The notes under the pieces: model-generated | Told to the model about the DNA's origin: nothing | The model's input: the letters and a program-made list of their open reading frames with translations, nothing else | Database searches by the model: none | Program-made: the position numbers and the translations under genes | From: Rubrivivax sp. | Lineage (GTDB): Bacteria > Pseudomonadota > Gammaproteobacteria > Burkholderiales > Burkholderiaceae_C | Assembly (NCBI GenBank): GCA_019635315.1 | Contig: JAHBZT010000006.1 | Location: forward strand, 62,001-126,000 | Direction: 5' to 3' | Length of the DNA: 64,000 nt | Shown: positions 9,704-16,275 of the stretch, piece by piece | Layout: the number at the start of each line of letters is the position of its first letter | How positions within the stretch are numbered: position 1 is the first letter of the stretch

Positions 9704-10203
9704 CGCGGATACCTCGCCGACGCGTCGCGCGCACCGCCGGGCGCGCAGATGCGCGTGCGGCCGGCCGGCGAGATGGCGACCTGCAGGCGCTCGCCGCGGC
9801 GGCTCTCCAGCAGCGCGGCGACGCCGACCTCGACGGGCAGGCCCTCGGCAGCCAGCGCGACGGACCGCGCCTCGAGCAGCCGCACGCCCGGGTGTTCGGT
9901 TGCACTGACGGTCTTCAGCGCACAGGCCTGCGGCTGGCCGCAGGCGCAGCCCGGCGCGGTCGCGACCGCCCAGCACCAGGCATCGGCGCTGCCCTGCGGC
10001 ACCAGGTGCAGGGCCTGGCCGCGGCGCGCGGCCTCGAAGCGTGCGTCCGCCAGGTCGGCGGCCAGCGTCTCGGCGGCGGTGTAGAGGCGCTGGCGGTCCA
10101 GCCGCGTCGCGAACGAGGGCAGGGCCAGCGCGCCCAGCACCGCAAGCACGGCCAGCGTCATGCACAGCTCGATCAGCGTGAGGCCGAGGGCGCGTCGTGG
10201 CAT
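9697..10203 (-). CDS. GspH/FimT-type pseudopilin
   Basis: A 168-residue minor (pseudo)pilin. The prepilin peptidase site is RRALG|LTLIE with Glu at +5, followed by the hydrophobic helix CMTLAVLAVLGALALPSF. The C-terminal globular part has cysteine pairs (CWAVATAPGCACG, C near the end) and the AISPAGRTRICAPGG segment typical of GspH/FimT proteins. Such proteins initiate or prime type IV pilus or type II secretion pseudopilus assembly. Here the gene sits within a flagellar-chaperone operon, 17 bases after another pilin gene and overlapping the GGDEF-EAL gene by seven bases. No other pilus assembly gene is in the window. Confidence 0.85.
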   Translation of the reverse strand: MPRRALGLTLIELCMTLAVLAVLGALALPSFATRLDRQRLYTAAETLAADLADARFEAARRGQALHLVPQGSADAWCWAVATAPGCACGQPQACALKTVSATEHPGVRLLEARSVALAAEGLPVEVGVAALLESRRGERLQVAISPAGRTRICAPGGARDASARYPRC

Positions 10204-10220
10204 GGGGATCCCGGCTGCCT

Positions 10221-10628
10221 TCAGCGGTTCCAGCAGCGCGCCGACGGCCCGGCCTGCGCGAAGCCCGAGCGCACCTCGACGGTGAGCACGCTGCAGTCGC
10301 GGTCGGCGGCCTGCGGGCCGTCCGCGCGTGCGCTCGCGCTGGCGCGGTACGCGTCGGGGCCGGTGAGTTCCAGCGCCAGCGCATAGCGGCCCTGCGCGCT
10401 GGTCGGCGCGATGCGCAGCGCCGCGAGCTGCGGGGCGTACAGGCCGTGGTCGGCGCGATGGCGCTCCTGCGCCGTCTGCAGCCGCGTCAGCGCAGCGACG
10501 GCGTCGAGCCGGCCGGCCTGCAGTTCACGCGCCCGCCAGGACGGCAGCGCGATCGTGGCCAGGATGCCGACGATGGCGCACACGATCGCCAGCTCGGTGA
10601 GCGTGAAGCCGTGCTGCGCGCTGGCCAT
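10221..10628 (-). CDS. Type IV pilin-like protein (PilE family)
   Basis: A 135-residue type IV pilin-like protein. It has a short leader ending in glycine and the cleavage/methylation motif QHG|FTLTE with Glu at +5, then the conserved helix LAIVCAIVGILATIALPSW. The C-terminal domain is small and contains the typical late cysteine pair (RDCSVLTV and ARCW). It resembles PilE minor pilins encoded with FimT in betaproteobacteria. It starts 15 bases after the YcgR-like gene and is followed 17 bases later by the fimT-like gene, consistent with one transcript. Whether it is a minor pilin or a competence pseudopilin cannot be told from sequence. Confidence 0.85.
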   Translation of the reverse strand: MASAQHGFTLTELAIVCAIVGILATIALPSWRARELQAGRLDAVAALTRLQTAQERHRADHGLYAPQLAALRIAPTSAQGRYALALELTGPDAYRASASARADGPQAADRDCSVLTVEVRSGFAQAGPSARCWNR

Positions 10629-10643
10629 CGCGTGTCCCCGGGG

Positions 10644-11405
10644 TCAGCCCAGCGAGAGCAGGCGCCGCCGCTTCTGCGCCTGGTCGATCCAGCGCTGCAG
10701 CGTGCGCGCCGCGGGGCCGGCCAGCGGCTGCCACTCGCAGCCGATGCGCACGCCGCGCTCGGCGTCGCCCATGCCGGTGACATGCTGCAGCGTCGCGGCG
10801 GCGGCGAAGCGCGTCTCCTGGTCGAGCTCGACGACCAGTTCGCCGATGCGCGTGCCGGCCTGCAGCGGCGGCACGTCCGCCGGCAGCCACAGCGCGCAGC
10901 CGCCGACGCTGATGTCGATGACGCGCAGCGCCAGCGCCATCTCCGGGATTCCCGGGTGGCGCAGCCGCGCCACCGGCACCTGGCGCCCGCCCGGCCGCAC
11001 GCGGTAGGCGCCGCGGCGCTGGAAACGGTAGATGTCCTGCGGCAGCGCGCATTGCAGCGTGCTGGCCTGCACGCCGCGCACCAGCACCAGGCCGGCGAGC
11101 TCGAACTGCAGCTTGACGCTGTCCAGGTAGGCCACCGCGACGGCCTCGTCGGCGTCGATCAGCGCCTGCAGCGCCACCGAGCCCGGGTCGACCAGGAAGC
11201 CCAGGCGCTGCGCCTGGTCGTCCACCGTCCACAGCGAGGTCGTGAGCGTCGCGCCGTCGGGGCCCCCCAGCAGCACCGGCACCGCGCCGTCGCGCAGCTG
11301 GCGCAGCAGCGCGAGCCGCTCCGGCGCGTGGCCGACGCGGAACGCGGCCCAGGCGTCGGCCTCGCCGCTGGCGTTCAGCTCCGCCGGTCGGGTGTCCTCG
11401 AACAT
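10644..11405 (-). CDS. ycgR: Flagellar brake protein, YcgR-like PilZ receptor of c-di-GMP
   Basis: A 253-residue protein with an N-terminal YcgR domain (about 20-125) and a C-terminal PilZ domain (about 130-245). The PilZ c-di-GMP-binding motifs are present: RRGAYR (RxxxR) and DISVGGCAL (D/NxSxxG). In the family, YcgR loaded with c-di-GMP binds the flagellar motor or stator and slows swimming. It is the third gene of the fliS operon, 24 bases after fliT. It shares the operon with a c-di-GMP phosphodiesterase, so a second-messenger effector and a turnover enzyme are co-expressed. Confidence 0.92.
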   Translation of the reverse strand: MFEDTRPAELNASGEADAWAAFRVGHAPERLALLRQLRDGAVPVLLGGPDGATLTTSLWTVDDQAQRLGFLVDPGSVALQALIDADEAVAVAYLDSVKLQFELAGLVLVRGVQASTLQCALPQDIYRFQRRGAYRVRPGGRQVPVARLRHPGIPEMALALRVIDISVGGCALWLPADVPPLQAGTRIGELVVELDQETRFAAAATLQHVTGMGDAERGVRIGCEWQPLAGPAARTLQRWIDQAQKRRRLLSLG

Positions 11406-11429
11406 GGCCTGCGCCCGGTGCGTGGCCGC

Positions 11430-11765
11430 TCAGTGCAGGGTCTTGCGCCGGCCCGCCAGCGTGTCGTCCAGCTCCTGCAGCCAGGGCTCGGCGAGATGGC
11501 GGATCTCGGCGTCGTTGACCAGGATGCGCTGCATGATGCGCGACTTGATCTTGGCCGCCTCGAGGGCACGCGGGTCGGCGGCATCGGCGGCCGCGCCGGC
11601 CTCGCCCGGCGGCTGCTGCGCGGCATGCTTGAGCTGGCTGATCAGCAGCACGCAGGCGCCCTCGAGCTTGACGACCTCGTCCCAGTTGCCGGCGCGCGCG
11701 GCGGCCAGCATGTCGGCGCTGGCGCGCTCGATCGCTTCGTAGTAGTTGAGCAATTGCGGGTCCAT
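11430..11765 (-). CDS. fliT: Flagellar export chaperone FliT
   Basis: A 111-residue, mostly helical protein (MDPQLLNYYEAIERAS...) whose C-terminal segment NDAEIRHLAEPWLQELDDTL resembles betaproteobacterial FliT. FliT is the export chaperone of the filament cap FliD and, in enterics, an inhibitor of FlhDC. The ATG at 11765 is preferred to one eight codons upstream because family members begin at this methionine. It lies 31 bases after fliS, the usual neighbour. The sequence is poorly conserved across the family, so context carries much of the call. Confidence 0.85.
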   Translation of the reverse strand: MDPQLLNYYEAIERASADMLAAARAGNWDEVVKLEGACVLLISQLKHAAQQPPGEAGAAADAADPRALEAAKIKSRIMQRILVNDAEIRHLAEPWLQELDDTLAGRRKTLH

Positions 11766-11796
11766 GGCGGGCCTGTGGCAGCGCGGCACTCGGCCG

Positions 11797-12240
11797 TCAG
11801 GGGCGCGGACCGGCCGCGGCGGGCGACGGCCCGATGGCGAGCCAGGCCTCGTGCAGCGGCTGGATCAGGCGCTTGCACTCGGCCAGCAGCGCCGGGTCGT
11901 TGCGGGCATTGGCCTGCGACAGTCGCTGTACGACATAGCCGTACAGGTCGTTGAGGTCGCGGGCCAGCGTGCCGCCGGCCTTCAGGTCCAGCGCGCCGCG
12001 CAGGCCTTCGTCGACGATGCGCAGCGCGCGCGTGATGGCGCGGCACTTGCGTTCGGTGTCGCGCTGCGCGATGGCGCCCAGCGCCTCGGCCAGCGACTGC
12101 TCGAAACCCTGGAACAGCAGCGCGACCAGGCGGTGCGGGTCGGCCCCGGCGACCTGGATCTCGACCGCCGTGGTCTGGTAGGCCAGGGCGCCGAAGGCGG
12201 GTCCACGGCGGGTGGCGAAGGGCTGCGGGGCTGCGAACAT
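11797..12240 (-). CDS. fliS: Flagellin export chaperone FliS
   Basis: A 147-residue helical chaperone that binds the C-terminus of unassembled flagellin in the cytosol. Family hallmarks are AYQTTAVEIQVAGADPHRLVALLFQGFE at the N-terminal half (helices 1-2), DLNDLYGYVVQRLSQAN, and the LIQPLHEAW segment. It is the first gene of a six-gene operon and has a sigma-28-type promoter centred about 45 bases upstream of its ATG. Confidence 0.95.
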   Translation of the reverse strand: MFAAPQPFATRRGPAFGALAYQTTAVEIQVAGADPHRLVALLFQGFEQSLAEALGAIAQRDTERKCRAITRALRIVDEGLRGALDLKAGGTLARDLNDLYGYVVQRLSQANARNDPALLAECKRLIQPLHEAWLAIGPSPAAAGPRP

Positions 12241-12272
12241 CGGTGGGGTTCGGAGTGGGGCGGGTGCCTTGT

Positions 12273-12300
12273 TTATCGGAGCCCGCCGCCCCGTTCTTGA
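12273..12300 (-). promoter_or_regulatory. Sigma-28 (FliA) promoter of the fliS operon
   Basis: Minus-strand -35 element CTCAAGAA (TCAA at 12300-12297) and -10 element TCCGATAA (12280-12273), separated by 16 bases. The consensus is TAAA-N15-GCCGATAA. The -10 box ends 32 bases before the fliS ATG. The same -35 form occurs upstream of fliD and, with one change, fliC. Confidence 0.8.
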
Positions 12301-12316
12301 GCCGCCGCCCGCGTAA

Positions 12317-12334
12317 CGGGCGCGCCGGCGCCCG
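12317..12334 (-). terminator. Possible terminator hairpin after fliD
   Basis: A 7-bp GC stem (CGGGCGC / GCGCCCG) with a four-base loop, between the fliD stop and the fliS promoter, followed by only a short TT. It could end the fliD transcript, but without a T-tract it is weak. Confidence 0.35.
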
Positions 12335-12340
12335 CCGGGT

Positions 12341-13789
12341 TCAGCGCTTGACGACCGAGGACGCGTTGAGCATCGCCATCTGCTGCGTCACGTAGCTGGA
12401 CAGGGCATTGAGCTGGCCCATCTGGTTGTCCAGCGCGCTGTACTGGCGCAGCAGCCGCGCCTCGGTGCGCAGCACGCGGTCCTCCAGGCGTTCCTGCTGC
12501 TCCTCCTTGGCGCGCACGCGGTCCTTCAGGCCCTGCTGGCGCGCGTCGATCGCGCCGTCGCTGCCGAGCGCGCCGTCCAGCCACTGCTGGAAGCGCTTCG
12601 CGAAGCCGTTGTTGGCCGGCACCGCGGCGTCGGCGTTGGCGAACAGCTTCTGCAGCTCCTCGCGGTTGGCGAGCGCGGCGTCGCGCTTGGCGGTGTCGAC
12701 GACGATGGTGCCGTCGGTATTCAGGTTCAGGCCGGCATCGGCCAGGCGCGTGAAGACGCTGCTCGCACCCGAGCTGTCGGTGAACATGCGGCGCAGCTGG
12801 CCGAGCAGCTGGATCGCGCCGCGGTCGCCCTGCAGCGCGCCGGCCTGCTTCGTCGTCGGGTCGTAGCGCGTCTGCTCGCGCAGCATGCCGACGGCGGCGT
12901 TGTAGGCGCTGACGAAGCCGTCCAGCGACTTCTTCAGCGCCTCGTTGTCGGGCTCGACGACGACCTCGGTCGTGCCGGCCTGGCGCAGGGTCAGGCTGAC
13001 GCCCTCGATGGCGCCGGCCAGCGTGTTGGTGGTCGAGGCCAGCGGCAGCCCGTCGACCGTGAACTGCGCGTTGGCGGCCGCTTGCGGGCGCGTCGCGCCG
13101 GTCAGCGGGTCGGTCGCGATGCGCGGGTCCCAGGCCAGCGCGGACAGGCCGGCGGTGTCGCCGGTGTTGCCGTCGTCGTCGGCCAGCACCTCGACGCGAA
13201 AGCCGTTCTCCAGCCCCGTCTCGGCCGAGCGCAGCACCAGCCGTGCGCCGCTGGCGTCGCTGCTGATGCTGGCGCGCACGCCGGCACCGGCGGCATTGAT
13301 CGCGTCGCGGATCGCGGACAGGCTGTCGGCGCCGGGCGCGATCGTGATGTCGATCGCGGTGGCCCCGGCCTTGGGCACGGGCGGTACCGCGTCGAAGTCG
13401 CCGAGCTCGATGCGCAGCGTGCCCGAGCCGATCACGGCCGAGGCGTCGGCGAAGGCGCGCGTGGCCACCGTCTGGCTCTGCGCGAGCTGGCTGACCGCGA
13501 CCTCGTAGCGCCCGGGCTGCGCGCTGCCAGTAGCCGTGACGCTGAGCCCGGCCGGGTTGGCCGAGGTCGCGGCCATCGCGGTCCAGGTGGCCGGCTTGGC
13601 CAGCGCCGAGGCCGCGTCGCGCAGCGTCGCGAGGGCCCCCTGCAGGCGGCCGAAGGCCGAGAGCTGGGTCTGCAGCTGGCCGACCTCGGTCTTCAGCAGC
13701 GTGATCGGCCGCCGCTCGATGGCGACGAGCTGGCTGACGATGGCGTTGACGTCGAGGCCGCTGCCGATGCCGGCGGACGAGATGGCCAT
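12341..13789 (-). CDS. fliD: Flagellar filament capping protein FliD (HAP2)
   Basis: A 482-residue flagellar hook-associated protein 2, which caps the growing filament and helps flagellin fold. The N-terminal FliD domain begins SIGSGLDVNAIVSQLVAIER. The C-terminal FliD domain contains the long helical LREQTRYDPTTKQAGAL region and ends in a coiled coil (VRAKEEQQERLEDRVLRTEARL...). The length fits the family. It has its own sigma-28 promoter 75 bases upstream and lies between flagellin 2 and fliS. Confidence 0.96.
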   Translation of the reverse strand: MAISSAGIGSGLDVNAIVSQLVAIERRPITLLKTEVGQLQTQLSAFGRLQGALATLRDAASALAKPATWTAMAATSANPAGLSVTATGSAQPGRYEVAVSQLAQSQTVATRAFADASAVIGSGTLRIELGDFDAVPPVPKAGATAIDITIAPGADSLSAIRDAINAAGAGVRASISSDASGARLVLRSAETGLENGFRVEVLADDDGNTGDTAGLSALAWDPRIATDPLTGATRPQAAANAQFTVDGLPLASTTNTLAGAIEGVSLTLRQAGTTEVVVEPDNEALKKSLDGFVSAYNAAVGMLREQTRYDPTTKQAGALQGDRGAIQLLGQLRRMFTDSSGASSVFTRLADAGLNLNTDGTIVVDTAKRDAALANREELQKLFANADAAVPANNGFAKRFQQWLDGALGSDGAIDARQQGLKDRVRAKEEQQERLEDRVLRTEARLLRQYSALDNQMGQLNALSSYVTQQMAMLNASSVVKR

Positions 13790-13863
13790 GTCGGGGGGCT
13801 CCTTGGGATGCTGCCGGGCCGGCCGCCGCAGCGACGACCGACCCAGGCCGGGTCATGGCGATG

Positions 13864-13890
13864 TTGTCGGCCGCGCACGCCCGTTCTTGA
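13864..13890 (-). promoter_or_regulatory. Sigma-28 (FliA) promoter of fliD
   Basis: Minus-strand -35 CTCAAGAA (TCAA at 13890-13887) and -10 GCCGACAA (13871-13864) separated by exactly 15 bases, close to the consensus TAAA-N15-GCCGATAA. It lies 75 bases before the fliD ATG and just after the flagellin 2 terminator. Confidence 0.8.
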
Positions 13891-13915
13891 GCGGGGGCGG
13901 CGGTGCCGCCATGCA

Positions 13916-13941
13916 GAAGGGCCCGCATCGGCGGGCCCTTC
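13916..13941 (-). terminator. Terminator hairpin after flagellin 2
   Basis: An 11-bp perfect stem (GAAGGGCCCGC with its complement) and a four-base loop, 40 bases after the stop codon of the second flagellin. It separates that transcript from the fliD promoter. The T-tract is short. Confidence 0.7.
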
Positions 13942-13980
13942 GAACGGTCGGCGCGCCGGGGCGCCGCGTCGTGTCCCGCC

Positions 13981-14808
13981 TCAGCGCTGCAGCAGCGACA
14001 GCACCTGCTGCGGCAGCTGGTTGGCCTGCGCGACCATCGCGGTGCCGGCCTGCTGCAGGATCTGCGCGCGCGAGAGGTTGGCGGTCTCGGCGGCGAAGTC
14101 GGCGTCCATGATGCGCCCGCGCGCCGCGGCCTGGTTCTCGGCCGTGACCTGCAGCGTCGAGATGATGGCCTCGAAGCGGTTCTGGATCGCGCCGTACATC
14201 GCGCGCTCGGTGTTGATGGTGGTCAGCGCGGCGTCGATGTCGGCCATCGCGGCGCTGGCGTTCGCCGGGGTCGTGATGCCGCCGCCGGTCACGCTGCCGA
14301 TGGAGGTCGCGCCGGACAGGTCGGTGGTCACGACGGTGATCGTGTCGGTGTTGTCGGCGCCGACCTGGAAGACCTGCGTGCCGGCCGCGCCGGCCAGGAT
14401 GTTCAGCCCGTTGAAGCGGGTGTTGTCCAGCGTGCGCGTGATCTCCTCGGCCAGCTGCTGGTACTCGGCATCGAGGTTGGCGCGGTCGTCGGTGCCGTTG
14501 GTCGCGTTGGCCGCCTGCACCGCCAGCTCGCGCATGCGCTGCAGCATGTCGCCGATCTTGCCGATCGCGCCTTCGGCGGTCTGCGACAGCGAGATGCCGT
14601 CGTTGGCGTTGCGGATCGCGACGTTGCTGCCGCGCACCTGGGTGTTCATGCGCTCGGCGATGGCGAGGCCCGCGGCATCGTCCTTCGCCGAGTTGACGCG
14701 CAGGCCGCTGGACAGCCGCTGCATCGACGTCATCAGGCTGTTCTGCGACATCGACAGGTTGCGCTGCGCGTTCAGCGACGCGATGTTGGTGTTGATCGTC
14801 TGGGCCAC
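13981..14808 (-). CDS. fliC2: Flagellin, second copy (GTG start)
   Basis: A 275-residue flagellin consisting only of the conserved N- and C-terminal D0/D1 domains, joined by a short central segment, so D2/D3 are essentially missing. The N-terminus QTINTNIASLNAQRNLS and C-terminus RAQILQQAGTAMVAQANQLP are canonical. The start is taken as GTG at 14808, preceded by GGAGA, because no ATG precedes the conserved N-terminus except 70 codons upstream in unrelated basic sequence. It is highly similar along its length to the first flagellin 280 bases upstream. No strong sigma-28 promoter is visible. A degenerate TCGA-N15-GCCGATCC at 14879-14853 is the best candidate, so it might also depend on read-through. 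Confidence 0.93.
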   Translation of the reverse strand: MAQTINTNIASLNAQRNLSMSQNSLMTSMQRLSSGLRVNSAKDDAAGLAIAERMNTQVRGSNVAIRNANDGISLSQTAEGAIGKIGDMLQRMRELAVQAANATNGTDDRANLDAEYQQLAEEITRTLDNTRFNGLNILAGAAGTQVFQVGADNTDTITVVTTDLSGATSIGSVTGGGITTPANASAAMADIDAALTTINTERAMYGAIQNRFEAIISTLQVTAENQAAARGRIMDADFAAETANLSRAQILQQAGTAMVAQANQLPQQVLSLLQR

Positions 14809-15021
14809 GTGAAGGTCTCCGAGCGGAATGAGTGAGTAGCTCCGACCCTCGGGGATCGGCACCGGCAGGATCGACTCGATGCCACTCGATCGTTCGGCCT
14901 GCGGTATCCATTCTTCGGCCGCCGCGCGCCGCGCGATGGGCCGATAAGGCGGGCGAAGCGGGCCCAGATCCGTGCCGGGCGGCGGCGGCACGGGCCCGGC
15001 ACGCGTTGCGCGCGCCAAAAG

Positions 15022-15049
15022 GCGAACGGGGCCCGAAGGCCCCGTTCGC
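15022..15049 (-). terminator. Rho-independent terminator after flagellin 1
   Basis: A perfect 12-bp stem GCGAACGGGGCC / GGCCCCGTTCGC with a TTCG tetraloop on the minus strand, followed by CCTTTT. It starts 40 bases after the stop codon of the first flagellin and should end most transcripts before flagellin 2. Confidence 0.85.
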
Positions 15050-15088
15050 GGCGGCGACGCCGTGGCGTCGTCGCGATGCCGGTCGTGT

Positions 15089-15913
15089 TCAGCGGATCAG
15101 GCTGAGCACCATCTGCGGCAGCTGGTTGGCCTGGGCGACCATCGCCGCGCCGGCCTGCTGCATGATCTGGGAGCGCGAGAGGTTGGCCGTCTCGGCCGCG
15201 AAGTCGGCGTCCATGATGCGGCCGCGGGCGGCGGCCTCGTTCTCGTTGGCCACCTTCAGGGTGCTGATGATGGCGTCGAAGCGGTTCTGCACGGCACCGT
15301 ACAGCGCGCGCTCGGTGTTGATCGTCGTCAGCGCGGCGTCGATGTTGGCCATCGCCGAGCTGGCATTCGCGGCGGACGTGATGTCGCCGCCGGTCACGCT
15401 GCCGATCGTCGAGGCGCCGGCCAGGTCGGTGGTCACCACGTCGACGGTGTCGGTGTTGTTGGCGCCGACCTGGAAGACCTGCGTGCCGGCGTTGGCGCCC
15501 AGGATGTTCAGCCCGTTGAAGCGGGTGTTGCCCAGCGTGCGCGTGATCTCCGCGCCGAGCTGCTGGTATTCGGCGTCCAGGTTGGCGCGGTCGTCGGTGC
15601 CGTTGGTCGCGTTGGCCGCCTGCACCGCGAGTTCGCGCATGCGCTGCAGCATGTCGCCGACCTTGCCGATCGCGCCTTCGGCCGTCTGGGCCAGCGAGAT
15701 CGCGTCGTTCGCGTTGCGGATCGCGACCGCGCCGCCACGCACCTGGGCGTTCATGCGCTCGGCGATCGCGAGGCCGGCGGCGTCGTCGCGCGCCGAGTTG
15801 ACACGCAGGCCGCTGGACAGGCGCTGCATGGAGACGGCCAGCGAGTTCTGGCTGCCGCTCAGGTTGCGTTGGGCGTTCAGTGACACCACGTTGGTATTGA
15901 TCGTCATGGCCAT
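15089..15913 (-). CDS. fliC: Flagellin, first copy
   Basis: A 274-residue flagellin, the filament subunit exported by the flagellar type III system. It begins MAMTINTNVVSLNAQRNL, contains LSSGLRVNSARDDAAGLAIA, and ends AAMVAQANQLPQMVLSLIR. It is short because the variable surface domains are nearly absent. AAGGA lies about ten bases before the ATG; a second ATG two codons later is also possible. It has a well-defined sigma-28 promoter about 190 bases upstream and a perfect terminator downstream. The adjacent plus-strand TPR-glycosyltransferase suggests the protein is glycosylated. Serine and threonine are plentiful in the middle (TDLAGASTIGSVTGG). Confidence 0.95.
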   Translation of the reverse strand: MAMTINTNVVSLNAQRNLSGSQNSLAVSMQRLSSGLRVNSARDDAAGLAIAERMNAQVRGGAVAIRNANDAISLAQTAEGAIGKVGDMLQRMRELAVQAANATNGTDDRANLDAEYQQLGAEITRTLGNTRFNGLNILGANAGTQVFQVGANNTDTVDVVTTDLAGASTIGSVTGGDITSAANASSAMANIDAALTTINTERALYGAVQNRFDAIISTLKVANENEAAARGRIMDADFAAETANLSRSQIMQQAGAAMVAQANQLPQMVLSLIR

Positions 15914-16100
15914 GATGGGCGTTCCTTTCTGATGCTGAGACTCCCGGCAGACGCCGGCTTTGCCGTGCCCGCCTCGCGGCGGGCTGCGCCCGGCCAGTCA
16001 TCCGCATCGGTGCGTCCGGGGGGTGTGTCGCCCCCCATGGCGCCGGCGGCCGGCTGTTTCCGGACCTCGGACGGGACGGTCGCCCCGGCCGATGGGTTGC
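15914..16100 (-). promoter_or_regulatory. Long structured 5' leader of flagellin 1
   Basis: About 185 bases lie between the sigma-28 -10 box and the fliC ATG and hold no gene. The leader can form two strong hairpins: GGGGGG/CCCCCC with a seven-base loop (16018-16036) and GCCCGCC/GGCGGGC with loop TCGC (15967-15984). It also has GGA triplets (AAGGAA at the ribosome binding site, GCGGAT, CGGAC) of the kind bound by CsrA/RsmA. Post-transcriptional control is an inference. Confidence 0.4.
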
Positions 16101-16128
16101 TTATCGGACACGGTTTTCAGCAACTTGA
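16101..16128 (-). promoter_or_regulatory. Sigma-28 (FliA) promoter of flagellin 1
   Basis: Minus-strand -35 CTCAAGTT (TCAA at 16128-16125) and -10 TCCGATAA (16108-16101), spacer 16 bases. It is close to the consensus TAAA-N15-GCCGATAA and nearly identical to the fliS promoter in this window. Confidence 0.8.
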
Positions 16129-16275
16129 GCGCATTCGTTCAAGGCCAAGCACGGCAAGCGGGCTCGTGCTCGGCGAAATGGCCGCGACCGACCGGCCTGT
16201 TCGTGACTTCCTCGCCGGGGTCGCGCACTACGCTCGGCCGGACCCGTGCCCTGTGTGCACGTCCTGCTCCCGCCC

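Noticed and set aside
14940-14947. GCCGATAA on the plus strand between the flagellins, a perfect sigma-28 -10 box
   Set aside because: There is no TAAA/TCAA element 15-16 bases upstream, and no plus-strand gene follows; it points toward antisense of the flagellins. Treated as chance.
14809-15018. A 70-residue N-terminal extension of the second flagellin to an upstream ATG
   Set aside because: The extension is Pro/Arg-rich and unlike any flagellin N-terminus. It overlaps the region needed for promoter and leader. GGAGA before the GTG at 14808 supports the short form.
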